This document shows, one piece after another, positions 17,063-25,508 of a stretch of DNA of 62,413 nucleotides (positions are counted from its first letter, which is position 1; each line of letters starts with the position of its first letter). Made by a program: the position numbers and the translations under genes. The notes beneath the pieces were generated by a model. It was given only the letters and a program-made list of their open reading frames with translations. It was not told where the DNA came from and made no database searches. The stretch covers positions 1 to 62,413 of the forward strand of contig NZ_JAAGWH010000011.1 in NCBI RefSeq assembly GCF_010682105.1. Direction: 5' to 3'. This DNA comes from Modestobacter muralis. Its GTDB lineage: Bacteria; Actinomycetota; Actinomycetes; Mycobacteriales; Geodermatophilaceae.

Positions 17063-18105
17063 CAGGCCATCGCCAGGTCGGCGCTGTCGGGCTGGCGCGG
17101 CCCGGTGGCGGTCTCGTCGGCGTCGGGCAGCTGCAGCGCCGCCGGCACCGGGATGCCGTAGAGCTTCGCGGCGTTGAGCCCGAGCACCTTCTTCTTCACC
17201 GCGGTGGTCAGCGGGCCGTACTCGGTCATGTCCTCGGGGATCTGGAAGTCCACGAACCGCTCGACCAGCCAGGTCGGCGTCCAGAGCGCGTAGTCGCTGG
17301 AGAAGAGGATGCGGTCCTCGCCGAGCCAGTAGACGAGCTCGCCCATGATCTGGGCGAAGTAGCGCGGCCGGGTGTGGATGAACGGGATCGCCACGGCCAG
17401 CCCGGCGTGCACGTTGGGCTCCTGGGTGGCGATCCAGCAGAAGTCCTCCAGCCGGGGCAGCCCGCAGTGCTCGACGATGAACTGCAGGTCGGTGAAGTCG
17501 GTGGCCACGTGGTCGACGTCGGCGACGTCGAAGGCGTCGCGGTCCAGCGGCCGGATCGTCGGGCCCTTGTGCACGTGGATGTTGGTGATGCCCAGCTCGC
17601 GGCACAGCTCGAAGTACCGGTAGGCCATCGGGTCGTTCAACTTCCAGCCGCGGGAGTCCCCGTGCCAGTCGGCGGTGTAGAGCTTCACGCCCTTCAGGCC
17701 GAACCGCTCGGCGTCCTCGCGGAGCTGGTCCAGCCCGCGCTCGCCGTCCCGCGGGTCGAACCAGTGGTTGTAGGTGAGCTTGTCGGGGTTGGCCTGGGTG
17801 AGCGCGAACGCCTCCTCGGTCTGGCCGAAGCCGCGGGCGTAGAACTCCGCCAGCCGGGCGGGCTGGAAGATCGCGTGGTCGACGATGCCGTTGCCGAACA
17901 CGTCGCGCATCAGCCGCTCGCCGCCCTGGTAGAGGTACTCCTCGTAGGGCCAGACCTCCTCGGCCGGGCTGAGGTTGCGGTGGTAGTCGTAGAAGCAGTC
18001 GATGAACTGCTTGCCGTGCACGTTGAGCTGGTTCTCCGGCCGCGCGTCCCACAGTGCGATGTGGGCGTCCACGATGAAGTAGTCCTCGCCGTCCTTGCTG
18101 TACAC
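17062..18105 (-). CDS. Amidohydrolase (TIM-barrel, amidohydrolase_2 type) of a prm/mim-like operon
   Basis: 347 residues from GTG 18105, which follows GAGGAG. A longer frame to 18213 would cross the operator region. The N-terminus reads YFIVDAHIALWDARPENQ, so the usual HxH metal pair of the superfamily is reduced to one His (H15), the second being Ala17. Later motifs GITNIHVHKGP and FIVEHCGLP, and ILFSSDYALW with its late Asp, are retained. Proteins of this exact type are encoded beside propane/acetone monooxygenases and are needed for, or co-induced with, alkane growth; their reaction is unknown. First gene of the operon, divergent from the AcoR-like regulator. Confidence 0.88.
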   Translation of the reverse strand: MYSKDGEDYFIVDAHIALWDARPENQLNVHGKQFIDCFYDYHRNLSPAEEVWPYEEYLYQGGERLMRDVFGNGIVDHAIFQPARLAEFYARGFGQTEEAFALTQANPDKLTYNHWFDPRDGERGLDQLREDAERFGLKGVKLYTADWHGDSRGWKLNDPMAYRYFELCRELGITNIHVHKGPTIRPLDRDAFDVADVDHVATDFTDLQFIVEHCGLPRLEDFCWIATQEPNVHAGLAVAIPFIHTRPRYFAQIMGELVYWLGEDRILFSSDYALWTPTWLVERFVDFQIPEDMTEYGPLTTAVKKKVLGLNAAKLYGIPVPAALQLPDADETATGPRQPDSADLAMA

Positions 18106-18195
18106 GGGTCCTCCTCGACCAGCGCCGGCTCGTCGGGTGCGAGCTGGGTCACACCGGACGCTAGGACGACGGACCGGTCCCGCCACGGGTCGAGA

Positions 18196-18212
18196 TGTCT
18201 CACTTTGAGACA
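18196..18212. promoter_or_regulatory. Perfect palindromic operator between regulator and prm-like operon
   Basis: TGTCTCA-CTT-TGAGACA is a perfect 7-bp inverted repeat. It sits 91 bp upstream of the amidohydrolase GTG and 100 bp upstream of the regulator ATG. Enhancer-binding-protein relatives commonly bind such dyads. The divergent layout makes this the best candidate site for the regulator at 18312. The sequence is seen; the binding is inferred. Confidence 0.65.
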
Positions 18213-18311
18213 CCGGGACCGCCGACCGCAGGCCGGGACGGGGCCATGATGGACACCGACGGCGGGCCGGGCCCGCCGCGACGCAACGGCGCGTCCGGAG
18301 GTGGTCCCCGC

Positions 18312-19778
18312 ATGACCGATCTGCCGCTGGTCCGGCCGGCGACGGGCGACCCGGTGCACACCGGCGCCCGGCCCCGCGTCCGCGCCTCCTGGGCGCGCAG
18401 CCAGCGCTACGGCGTCTCCCCGGAGGAGGTCGAGCCCGTCTTCGCCGACGCGCTGAGCACCGACTCGCTGTTCTACGAGTGCGGGGCGGAGGTGCTCGGC
18501 CGGCTGCACGGCACGCTGGCGAACGAGCCGCTGGGGCTGATGATCACCGACGCCGAGGGGCTGGTGCTGGCCCGCTGGTCCGACGACGCCGACATCAACC
18601 GCTCCCTGGACCGGGTGCACCTGTCCCCGGGCTTCTACTTCGGCGAGCGCACGGCCGGCACCAGCGGCCTGGGGCTGGCGCTGGCCGACCGGGTGCCGTC
18701 GCTGGTCCGCGCCGACGAGCACTTCGTCGCCCCGCTGCGCCGCTACACCTGCGCGGCGGTGCCGGTGCTCGACCCGCGGTCGGGCGACCTGGTCGGCAGC
18801 ATCAACCTGACCACCTGGTCCGACGCCTCCTCCGACCTGCTGCTCGCCCTGGCCCAGTCCGCGGCCGGCAACACCAGCGCGCTCATGCACGTGCGGGCCG
18901 GCGGGCACCCCGAGCGACCGGCGCCGCGCGGGGAGGTGTTCCACGTCTTCGCCGACCGGCTCGGCGCCGCCGGCCCGGACCCGTGCCCCTCCCGCGCCTG
19001 GCGGGACGCGGTGGCCGCGGCCCGGGAGGCGGTGACCGCCGGCCGGCTGCTGGCCGTGGTGGGGGAGCCCGGCGTGGGGAAGTCCGCGGTCGCCACCCTC
19101 GCCCGGCACGGTGGACGGCGACGCGAGCGGGTGCTGGTCGCCCGCCCGCCGCAGGCCGCCGACGTCGAGGCGTGGCTGGCGCTGTGGGCTCCCGAGCTCA
19201 CCGCGCCCGACACCTGCGTCGTGGTCTCCGGCGCCGACAGCCTGCCCGCGTGGGCCGCCGACGAGCTGGCGGCGGTGCTGGGTGCGGCCGGGTCGGGTCC
19301 GCGCTCGCCGATGGTGCTCACCGCCCCGTCGGTGGACGCCGTCCCCGCCTCGCTCGCCGGCCTGGTCGGCGCGGTGGTCGAGGTGCCCCCGCTGCGGCAC
19401 CGCGGGGAGGACGTCGAGCCGCTGGCCCGGTCCTTCGCCCGGGAGCACCGGCACCGCGACCTCGGGTTCACCCCACGGGCGCTGCGGGCCCTGGCCGCCC
19501 ACTCCTGGCCGGAGAACGTGCGGGAGCTGCGCGCCGTCGTCCGGGAGGCATCCGCCCGCACCGACGTGATCGACGTGCAGCACCTCCGCCCCGACGTGCT
19601 CAGCACCGGCTCGCGGTCGCTGACCCGGCTGGAGCAGCTGGAGCGCGACGAGGTCCTGCGCTGCCTGACCCGGCCGGGCACCACCGCTGTGCAGGCCGCC
19701 GCCGAGCTGGGGCTGTCCCGGGCGACGCTCTACCGGAAGATCGCCCAGTACGGCCTGCGGGTGCCCGGCCGCGACTGA
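18312..19778 (+). CDS. AcoR/MimR-like transcriptional regulator (GAF, AAA+-like, Fis HTH)
   Basis: 488 residues; ATG after GGAGG. A GAF sensor domain spans about 70-190. A shortened AAA+ region has Walker A GEPGVGKS (251-258) and the family motifs PLRHRGEDVE and SWPENVRELR. A Fis-type HTH occupies the last ~45 residues (AAELGLSRATLYRKI). The GAFTGA loop that contacts sigma-54 is absent, fitting an actinobacterium without sigma-54. Regulators of this architecture (AcoR, MimR) control acetoin and propane/acetone oxidation. It should sense a small metabolite and activate the divergent operon through the palindrome at 18196-18212. Confidence 0.88.
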   Translation: MTDLPLVRPATGDPVHTGARPRVRASWARSQRYGVSPEEVEPVFADALSTDSLFYECGAEVLGRLHGTLANEPLGLMITDAEGLVLARWSDDADINRSLDRVHLSPGFYFGERTAGTSGLGLALADRVPSLVRADEHFVAPLRRYTCAAVPVLDPRSGDLVGSINLTTWSDASSDLLLALAQSAAGNTSALMHVRAGGHPERPAPRGEVFHVFADRLGAAGPDPCPSRAWRDAVAAAREAVTAGRLLAVVGEPGVGKSAVATLARHGGRRRERVLVARPPQAADVEAWLALWAPELTAPDTCVVVSGADSLPAWAADELAAVLGAAGSGPRSPMVLTAPSVDAVPASLAGLVGAVVEVPPLRHRGEDVEPLARSFAREHRHRDLGFTPRALRALAAHSWPENVRELRAVVREASARTDVIDVQHLRPDVLSTGSRSLTRLEQLERDEVLRCLTRPGTTAVQAAAELGLSRATLYRKIAQYGLRVPGRD

Positions 19779-19792
19779 CGGCTCAGCCCAGC

Positions 19793-20328
19793 CGTGCAGA
19801 CCGTCATCGACCAGTACGGCCGCCTCGACATCCCGGTCAACCGGCCTCATGCTGCTCGGCCCGAGCATCGGGGCCGACGTCGGCGAGTGGGAGCGGATGA
19901 TCTCGGTGAACCACCGGGGCCTGCTCTACATCACCGACGCAGCCCCGCCGCACCTGTCGACCGCGGCGGACGACGAGCTGCGGCAGGTGGCCGACGTCGT
20001 GAACACCTCCTCCATCGCCGGTCGGCAGGCCTGAGCCGACTTCGGCGTCCACAGCACCACCGAGTTCGGGACCAACGCATCCACTGAGGCTCTCCGGCAG
20101 GAGGTCACGAGAAGGCATGCTCGTGTGGGGGTGCTGGAGCCCGGTGCGGTGAACACCGAGCTGTTCTCGCACGACAGCGAGACCGTCGAGGACGACCTGG
20201 GCAGCTCGGATGCACTCGCCGAACCGCTCGAGCCGATGGACATCGCGGAGGACATCGCCTCCATGGTGCCCCGGCGACGCCGCTCCTCCATCGCCGAGCT
20301 GTGGGCCATGCCCACGTCCCCGGCCTGA
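19793..20328 (+). pseudogene. Decayed short-chain dehydrogenase
   Basis: Pieces of an SDR follow one another in different frames. The first is VIDQYGRLDIPVN (the NNAG motif is disrupted), the second LGPSIGADVGEWERMISVNH leading to NTSSIAGRQA and a stop at 20032-20034, and the third FGVHSTTEFGTN followed by RVGVLEPGAVNTELFSHDSE to the end. The glycine-rich NAD motif is missing. The catalytic Tyr-x3-Lys position reads His-x3-Glu (HSTTE). With no start, two frame breaks, a stop and lost catalytic residues, it cannot encode an active enzyme. Confidence 0.85.
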
Positions 20329-20418
20329 GACCCCAGCGCGCCGTGGACCCTCACAGCCACAGGGGCAGCTGTCAGGGTCTCCAGGAGCGGGAGCGCCGCC
20401 GGGTCGAGAGGCGGTGCG

Positions 20419-20511
20419 TCAGCTCAGTGTGTCCACGAACCGGCGCTTCGTGAGGGAGGTCCACGGGCGGGCGACGACGGACCTGGACGGGACCTCCTCC
20501 GCTGTGGTCAT
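20419..20511 (-). pseudogene. Truncated ORF coupled to tetR (30 aa remnant)
   Basis: The ATG at 20511 overlaps the TetR stop (ATGA). The product begins MTTAEEVPSRSVVARPWTSL and stops after about 30 residues. It looks like the start of a longer protein whose remainder was lost, next to the SDR debris. It could also be a genuine tiny ORF. 20329-20418 contains nothing else I recognise. Confidence 0.35.
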
Positions 20512-21125
20512 CCGGGCGGCAGACTGCTGGCTGCTGGACCGCGGAGGCCGTCCAGCGCGATCGCGATGGTCCGCCGCCATTGCTGCGGGCCCTGTGTGGC
20601 GCCGAGGCACTCGACGCCGCCCGACGGAGAGATCGAGATCAGCACGATGTCGCGCCAGGCGACGTCATCCCGCAACGAACCCTGCTCTTGGGCACGCTGC
20701 ACGAGGCGGTCGATGGCATCGGCGAGAGCGGAGCCGGCCTCTGCCACCTGAGGTGGGAGGTCGTGCCTGGTGCCGGTACCACTGGTGAACTCCGCGAGCC
20801 CGATGTTCTTCAACTGCGCCTCGGTGTACGCGAACAGGAAGCACGACAGACCACGCCATGCGTCGGGGTCGCTGAGGGCCGCGTCGGCCCAGGCCCGGAT
20901 CTCCCTCACCCCGTCGACCAGCACGTCCGCGATCAGGGCCTCTTTCGAGCCGAACCGGCGGTAGAGCGTCCCGACGCCGACCTCTGCCCGTTCGGTGATG
21001 TCGGTCGTGGACGCGTCGAGGCCGTGCTCGGCGATCGCTGCTCGGGCAGCTTCGATGAGGCGGAGCCGTTTGCGCCGCGAGTCCGCGCGTTCCCTCGGCG
21101 TCCCGTCCGTCGCGGTGTCGGTCAT
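20508..21125 (-). CDS. TetR-family transcriptional regulator
   Basis: 205 residues. The N-terminal HTH (AAIAEHGLDASTTDITERAE then VGVGTLYRRFGSKEALI) is a textbook TetR DNA-binding domain at about 28-72. The C-terminal ligand domain ends with a conserved ISISPSGGVE segment. It is divergent from the saccharopine-dehydrogenase-like gene 93 bp away. Repeated CGAACGGAG-type motifs lie in the gap, so it most likely represses the divergent oxidoreductase pair and itself. GC and codon use are slightly less extreme than in surrounding genes. Confidence 0.9.
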   Translation of the reverse strand: MTDTATDGTPRERADSRRKRLRLIEAARAAIAEHGLDASTTDITERAEVGVGTLYRRFGSKEALIADVLVDGVREIRAWADAALSDPDAWRGLSCFLFAYTEAQLKNIGLAEFTSGTGTRHDLPPQVAEAGSALADAIDRLVQRAQEQGSLRDDVAWRDIVLISISPSGGVECLGATQGPQQWRRTIAIALDGLRGPAASSLPPG

Positions 21126-21140
21126 GCTCGGGACTGTAGT

Positions 21141-21198
21141 CGAACGGAGGGAGACCGTCCTTTCGGACGCTCACGCTCCGAACGGAGAGACCCTCTCC
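21141..21198. promoter_or_regulatory. Candidate TetR operators (direct repeats with dyad)
   Basis: CGAACGGAGGGAGACC (21141-21156) recurs as CGAACGGAGAGACC (21179-21192). The second copy continues into the dyad GGAGAG-AC-CCTCTCC (21184-21197). The repeats lie between the divergent tetR and 21219 genes and immediately precede the -10 element at 21207. Operator function is inferred. Confidence 0.5.
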
Positions 21199-21206
21199 GA
21201 TCGTGC

Positions 21207-21212
21207 TACGTT
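21207..21212 (+). promoter_or_regulatory. -10 element of a probable leaderless transcript
   Basis: TACGTT ends 6 nt before the ATG at 21219, leaving no room for a ribosome site, the geometry of actinobacterial leaderless mRNAs. The same TACGTTCGG plus 6-nt spacing occurs before the DUF222 gene at 61769. Confidence 0.5.
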
Positions 21213-21218
21213 CGGGGC

Positions 21219-22211
21219 ATGGCTCCAACACCGGCTCCGCCCCTCCTCGTCTACGGCGCCACCGGCTACACCGGTCGCCTGATCGCCGAGGAGGCCACCC
21301 GTACCGGACTGGACTTCGCCGTCGCAGGCCGCGACCCCGCCAAGGTCGACGCGCTCGCCGCACGGCTCGGCGTTCCCGGTCGCACCTTCGGGCTGGACGA
21401 CTCGGCGGTCGTCCGGGCCCACCTCCGGGGTGTGCAGGTGGTGCTCAACGTCGCGGGTCCGTTCAGTCACACCGCCGCGCCGCTGATCGACGCGAGCATC
21501 GCGGAAGGCGTGCACTACCTCGACACGACCGCAGAGCTCGCGACCTACCAGCTGGCGGAGGAGCGCTCACCGGTCGCTGCGGCGGCCGGTGTGATGCTGG
21601 CGCCCGGGGTCGGCTGGGACGTCGTGCCGAGCGACGCTGTCGCCGTGCACACCGCGGCCAGGACGCCGCACCCGATCGGTGTGCGCGTCGCGCTGAAGGT
21701 GACCGGCGGGTTCTCCCGCGGCTCCGTCTCCAGTGCCGCCGGCATCACCGACCTGCTGGGACTGGTGCGCACCGACGGAGAGCTGGTGCGCACCGCCGAG
21801 CTCGTGCCGGCCGAGTTCGACCTCGGGGCGGGCCCGGAGGAGTTCGACCCGGTACCGATGGGCGATCTCGTCACCGCCTGGCGCTCTCTCGGACTCGAGG
21901 ACATCGCAGTGTTCATGCGAGCGGAGGGTGCGATCCCCGAACCCGGCGAGGAGCTCGCCGAGGGTCCGACCGAGTCCGAGCGGCTCGCGGGCAGGTACTG
22001 GGCGTTCGCCGAGGTCACCGACGAGAGCGGCAGCGTCGTCCGCTCGGTCATCGAGACGCCGACCGGCTACACGTACACCGCGCTGTCCGCCGTCGAGGCC
22101 GCTCGTCGCGTGCTCGGCGGAGAACACCCGGCCGGCTTCCAGACCCCGTCGTCGGCGTTCGGGCCCGACTTCGCCACCAGCATCGCCGACAGCCGCATCA
22201 CCGATCTGTGA
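21219..22211 (+). CDS. Saccharopine dehydrogenase-like NADP-binding oxidoreductase
   Basis: 330 residues. The Rossmann motif GATGYTGRL is at about 13-21, followed by FAVAGRDPAKVDALA, typical of the saccharopine dehydrogenase NADP-binding / trans-acting enoyl reductase family. NVAGPFSHTAAPLIDA and VHYLDTTAE are also family hallmarks, and the C-terminal half is the substrate domain. Members reduce imines or enoyl groups, and the substrate here is unknown. It forms an operon with the aldo-keto reductase 44 nt downstream, probably repressed by the divergent TetR protein. Confidence 0.87.
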   Translation: MAPTPAPPLLVYGATGYTGRLIAEEATRTGLDFAVAGRDPAKVDALAARLGVPGRTFGLDDSAVVRAHLRGVQVVLNVAGPFSHTAAPLIDASIAEGVHYLDTTAELATYQLAEERSPVAAAAGVMLAPGVGWDVVPSDAVAVHTAARTPHPIGVRVALKVTGGFSRGSVSSAAGITDLLGLVRTDGELVRTAELVPAEFDLGAGPEEFDPVPMGDLVTAWRSLGLEDIAVFMRAEGAIPEPGEELAEGPTESERLAGRYWAFAEVTDESGSVVRSVIETPTGYTYTALSAVEAARRVLGGEHPAGFQTPSSAFGPDFATSIADSRITDL

Positions 22212-22255
22212 TCCAGCTCCCCACACCCGACCACCAGGACCTGAGGACGAACTCC

Positions 22256-23308
22256 ATGCGCTACACGACCTTCGGACGACGATCGGGCCTGCGGGTCTCC
22301 GAGTACGCCCTGGGCACCGGCAACTTCGGCACCTCCTGGTCCAGCGGCACGAACGCCGCGGACGCCCGCGTCATCTTCGACCGGTTCGCCGAGGCCGGCG
22401 GCACGTTCCTCGACACCGCGGGCATGTACCAGGCGGGGCAGTCCGAGGAGATCCTCGGCGACCTGATCGCCAAGGACCGCGATCACTTCGTCGTCTCGAC
22501 CAAGTACGGGGCGAGTGACACCGAGCAGCCACACGTCTCGCTGACCGGCAGCGGGCGGAAGAACCTCATGTCCTCGGTGGAGGCGAGCCTCAGACGTCTC
22601 GGCACGGACCACCTCGACCTGATGTGGCTCCACTTCCCGGACGGCGTCACCCCGATCGACGAGATCGTCCGCGGCATGGACGACCTGGTGCGCGCCGGCA
22701 AGGTCCACCACGTCGCACTGTCGAACTACCCGGCATGGCAGGTCTCGGCCGCGGCGACCCTGGCCGACCTGCGCGGCTGGGCCCCCATCGTCGGCGTCCA
22801 GACCGAGTACAGCCTCGTCGAGCGGTCAGCCGACCGCGAGCTGATCCCGATGGCCGAGGCGCTGGGTCTGGCAGTCAATCTGTGGTCCCCGCTCGCCGGC
22901 GGTCTGTTGACGGGCAAGTACCGCACCGGCGGTGAGGGTCGGGCGACCGATCCGAGCCGGTTCGTGGTCCCTGAGTCCGGCCAGAAGACAGCCGTCATCG
23001 ACGAGGTGCTCGCGATCGCCGGAGAGACCGGCGCGAAGCCAGCGCAGGTGTCGATGGCCTGGCTGCGCGGACGGGGCGAGCGCTCAGCGGCAACGATCAT
23101 CCCGATCGTCGGCCCGCGCACACTCGCTCAGCTGGAGGACTACCTCGACGCACTCGACGTGGCGCTGACCGATGAGCAGTACGCCCGCCTCGACCAGGTG
23201 AGCGCGATCGAGCTCGGCATGCCGCACTGGGTCAACGGGATGATCCGGGAGAACCTCCTGGGCGGTGACGTGAGCCGCTTCGTCGGGCCCACCACCCCGA
23301 TGGCCTGA
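22256..23308 (+). CDS. Aldo/keto reductase
   Basis: 350 residues from ATG 22256, which follows CTGAGGACG. The AKR catalytic set is visible: Asp and Tyr in FLDTAGMYQAG, Lys in VVSTKYG and His in MWLHFPDG. The C-terminal nucleotide-binding region includes PIVGPRTLAQLEDYL. NADPH-dependent carbonyl reduction in the cytoplasm is expected. It is paired with the saccharopine-dehydrogenase-like gene under the TetR regulator. The 240 bases after its stop hold nothing I recognise. Confidence 0.9.
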   Translation: MRYTTFGRRSGLRVSEYALGTGNFGTSWSSGTNAADARVIFDRFAEAGGTFLDTAGMYQAGQSEEILGDLIAKDRDHFVVSTKYGASDTEQPHVSLTGSGRKNLMSSVEASLRRLGTDHLDLMWLHFPDGVTPIDEIVRGMDDLVRAGKVHHVALSNYPAWQVSAAATLADLRGWAPIVGVQTEYSLVERSADRELIPMAEALGLAVNLWSPLAGGLLTGKYRTGGEGRATDPSRFVVPESGQKTAVIDEVLAIAGETGAKPAQVSMAWLRGRGERSAATIIPIVGPRTLAQLEDYLDALDVALTDEQYARLDQVSAIELGMPHWVNGMIRENLLGGDVSRFVGPTTPMA

Positions 23309-23549
23309 TGCCGAGCACGTCAGCGCAGTTGCGCCGTCTCATCGCACGGCTGGACCGTCACATCAGGGCCGCTCACGACCTCGCCGTCGTTCGATCGAGT
23401 ACACGGCCGTCACGTGGTGGATGATCAGCCACCAGGATCGGCCCGCGCCGTCGACCCGGCCACGAGCCTGCGGAGCCCGGTGTACAGCGCGGACACGTGG
23501 TCGTCGACGAGGCGGCCGCGGGCCTGGCGAGCGCGACGAGCGCCCACGG

Positions 23550-24881
23550 TCACCCGAGCAGCTGCTCGAGGTCCAGCACCCCGCCCGCGGCCTCGAACTC
23601 CTCCCGGGCCGCGGCGAGCACCGCCGGGTCGGCGAGCGCGTCCAACGCGGTGAGCGCCAGGCCGACCGCGCCGTCCAACACCGCGGCGTCCCCGGCCGGG
23701 GAGGCGGCCGCGGCGGCGAAGTCGGTGGTGTGCATGGAGGTCTCCGGCCCGGCGATGGCGATCATCGGGTGGATGGAGGGCACCCGGACGCTGACGTTGC
23801 CCAGGTCGGTCGAGCCGGCCAGCGACGCCGGGGTGACGCCCGGCGGCAGCGCGGAACGCCCGCGCCGGGCCTGGTGCGCGGTCCAGCGGGCGGCGAGCTC
23901 GAGGTTGGCCCGGATCGGCAGGTAGGCCGGCGACTGGTCCCACTGCAGCTCGTACCCGCAGCCGGTCATCGCCGCGGCGGCGACCGCGATGGACTCCACC
24001 CGGCGGCAGATGTCGGCGAGGGTCTCCGGGGTCGCCGAGCGCACGTAGTACAGCGCCTCGGCGGTCGCCGGGACGACGTTGGGCCGCTGCCCGCCGTCGG
24101 TGATCACCCCGTGCACCCGGTCGGTGTCCGGGACGTGCTGGCGCAGCATGGCGACGCCGTTGTAGCCGGCGACCACGGCGTCCAGGGCGTTGCGGCCCAT
24201 GAACGGCTGCGCCGAGGCGTGCGCGGCGATGCCGGTGTAGGTGGCCCGCAGCTGCCGGCGGCCCAGGAACGGCTGCACCGCGGCGTCGTAGGAGAACGGG
24301 TGCAGCATCACCACCGCGTCGATGCCGTCGAAGGCACCGGCGCGGGCCATCAGCTCCTTGCCGCCGCCGCCCTCCTCGGCCGGGGTGCCCAGCAGCACCG
24401 CCGTCCCGGCGACCTCCCCGGTGGCCAGGATCGCAGCCAGGCCGAGGAACGCACCGACCGCCGAGGAGCAGATGATGTTGTGCCCGCAGCCGTGCCCGAT
24501 GCCCGGCAGCGCGTCGTACTCGGCGAGGACGGCGACCGTGGGGCCCTCGCCGGACCCGATCGTGGCCCGCAGCGCGGTCTCCAGGCCGTGCACGCCGACG
24601 GTCGCCTCGATGCCGTGCCGGGCCAGCAGGTCGGCGACCGCGCGCACCGATCGGTGCTCGGCGTAGCCCTCCTCGGGGTGGGCGTGCAGGTCGTGGCTGA
24701 GCTCCAGCAGCTCGTCGCGGGCGGCCTCGATCGCCTGCTCGGCGCGGGCCAGCAGCTCCTCCGGGGCCCCGGCGTGCGGTGAGGACAGCGGCTCGGCGGT
24801 GGCCGCGGCCCGGTCGGTGGCCGCGCGCAGCTGGTCGAGGAAGTGCGCGTCCGCGGGGGCCGGCGTGCGGGTGTCCGTCAT
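23550..24881 (-). CDS. M20 family metallopeptidase / amidohydrolase (AbgB/M20D-like)
   Basis: 443 residues. The metal-site motifs are intact: LHAHPEEGYAE (about 65-75), GHGCGHN (129-135) and PAEEGGGGK (167-175), with a late histidine in ETSMHTTDF. The closest described relatives cleave N-acyl or p-aminobenzoyl-glutamate amides using two zinc or manganese ions. The lid domain includes GIAAHASAQPFMGRNALD, the usual dimerisation histidine region. It is divergent from the Mug-type glycosylase gene. Confidence 0.9.
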   Translation of the reverse strand: MTDTRTPAPADAHFLDQLRAATDRAAATAEPLSSPHAGAPEELLARAEQAIEAARDELLELSHDLHAHPEEGYAEHRSVRAVADLLARHGIEATVGVHGLETALRATIGSGEGPTVAVLAEYDALPGIGHGCGHNIICSSAVGAFLGLAAILATGEVAGTAVLLGTPAEEGGGGKELMARAGAFDGIDAVVMLHPFSYDAAVQPFLGRRQLRATYTGIAAHASAQPFMGRNALDAVVAGYNGVAMLRQHVPDTDRVHGVITDGGQRPNVVPATAEALYYVRSATPETLADICRRVESIAVAAAAMTGCGYELQWDQSPAYLPIRANLELAARWTAHQARRGRSALPPGVTPASLAGSTDLGNVSVRVPSIHPMIAIAGPETSMHTTDFAAAAASPAGDAAVLDGAVGLALTALDALADPAVLAAAREEFEAAGGVLDLEQLLG

Positions 24882-24929
24882 GGGAGGTGTCTACCGGGGC
24901 CGCCCGGGCCGCGCAGCACACTGGTGGCC

Positions 24930-25442
24930 GTGACCGGTGCCCAGCCCGTGCCCGACGTGGTCGGCCCGGGCCTCGACGTGCTGTTCTGCGGGATCAACCC
25001 CTCGCTGCGCTCGGCCGAGGTGGGCCACCACTTCGCCCGGCCGGGCAACCGCTTCTGGCCGGCGCTGCACCTGGCCGGGCTCACCCCGCGCCGGCTCGCC
25101 CCCGACGAGGACGCCGAGCTGCTCCGCTACGGGCTCGGCGTCACCAACCTCGTCGCCCGGCCCACCCGGACGGCGGCCGAGCTCGGCCGCGAGGAGCTGC
25201 GGGCCGGCGGCGAGGTGCTGGCCGCCCTGGTGGCGCAGTACCGGCCGCGGGTGCTCGCCGTCCTCGGGGTGACCGCCTGGCGCTGGGCGTTCGAGCGGCC
25301 CAAGGCGGTGCTCGGGCTGCAGCCGGAGCGGATCGGTGGGGTCGACACCTGGGTCGCGCCCAACCCCAGTGGGCTCAACGCCCACCACCAGCTGGCCGAC
25401 CTGGCCCGGCTCTACGGGGAGCTCCGACCTGCCGGAGCGTGA
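24930..25442 (+). CDS. mug: G/U mismatch-specific DNA glycosylase (Mug/TDG family)
   Basis: 170 residues. The active-site motif GINPS (21-25, with Asn23 in the position that activates water) and the second family motif PNPSGLN near 148 are present. Length matches E. coli Mug (168). It removes uracil or ethenocytosine from mismatches in base-excision repair. GTG 24924 is an alternative in-frame start two codons upstream. The short divergent gap of about 45 bp with the peptidase gene implies overlapping promoters. Confidence 0.9.
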   Translation: MTGAQPVPDVVGPGLDVLFCGINPSLRSAEVGHHFARPGNRFWPALHLAGLTPRRLAPDEDAELLRYGLGVTNLVARPTRTAAELGREELRAGGEVLAALVAQYRPRVLAVLGVTAWRWAFERPKAVLGLQPERIGGVDTWVAPNPSGLNAHHQLADLARLYGELRPAGA

Positions 25443-25508
25443 CCGGTACGACAACTGTTCACCCGTTCGCGCGAGGTCCACCGGGTCGGCGTCGGGGAGG
25501 ATGGGCCG

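Noticed and set aside
15282-19778. Complete propane monooxygenase cluster
   Set aside because: Only accessory genes are present; no di-iron hydroxylase, reductase, coupling protein or GroEL could be found near them.
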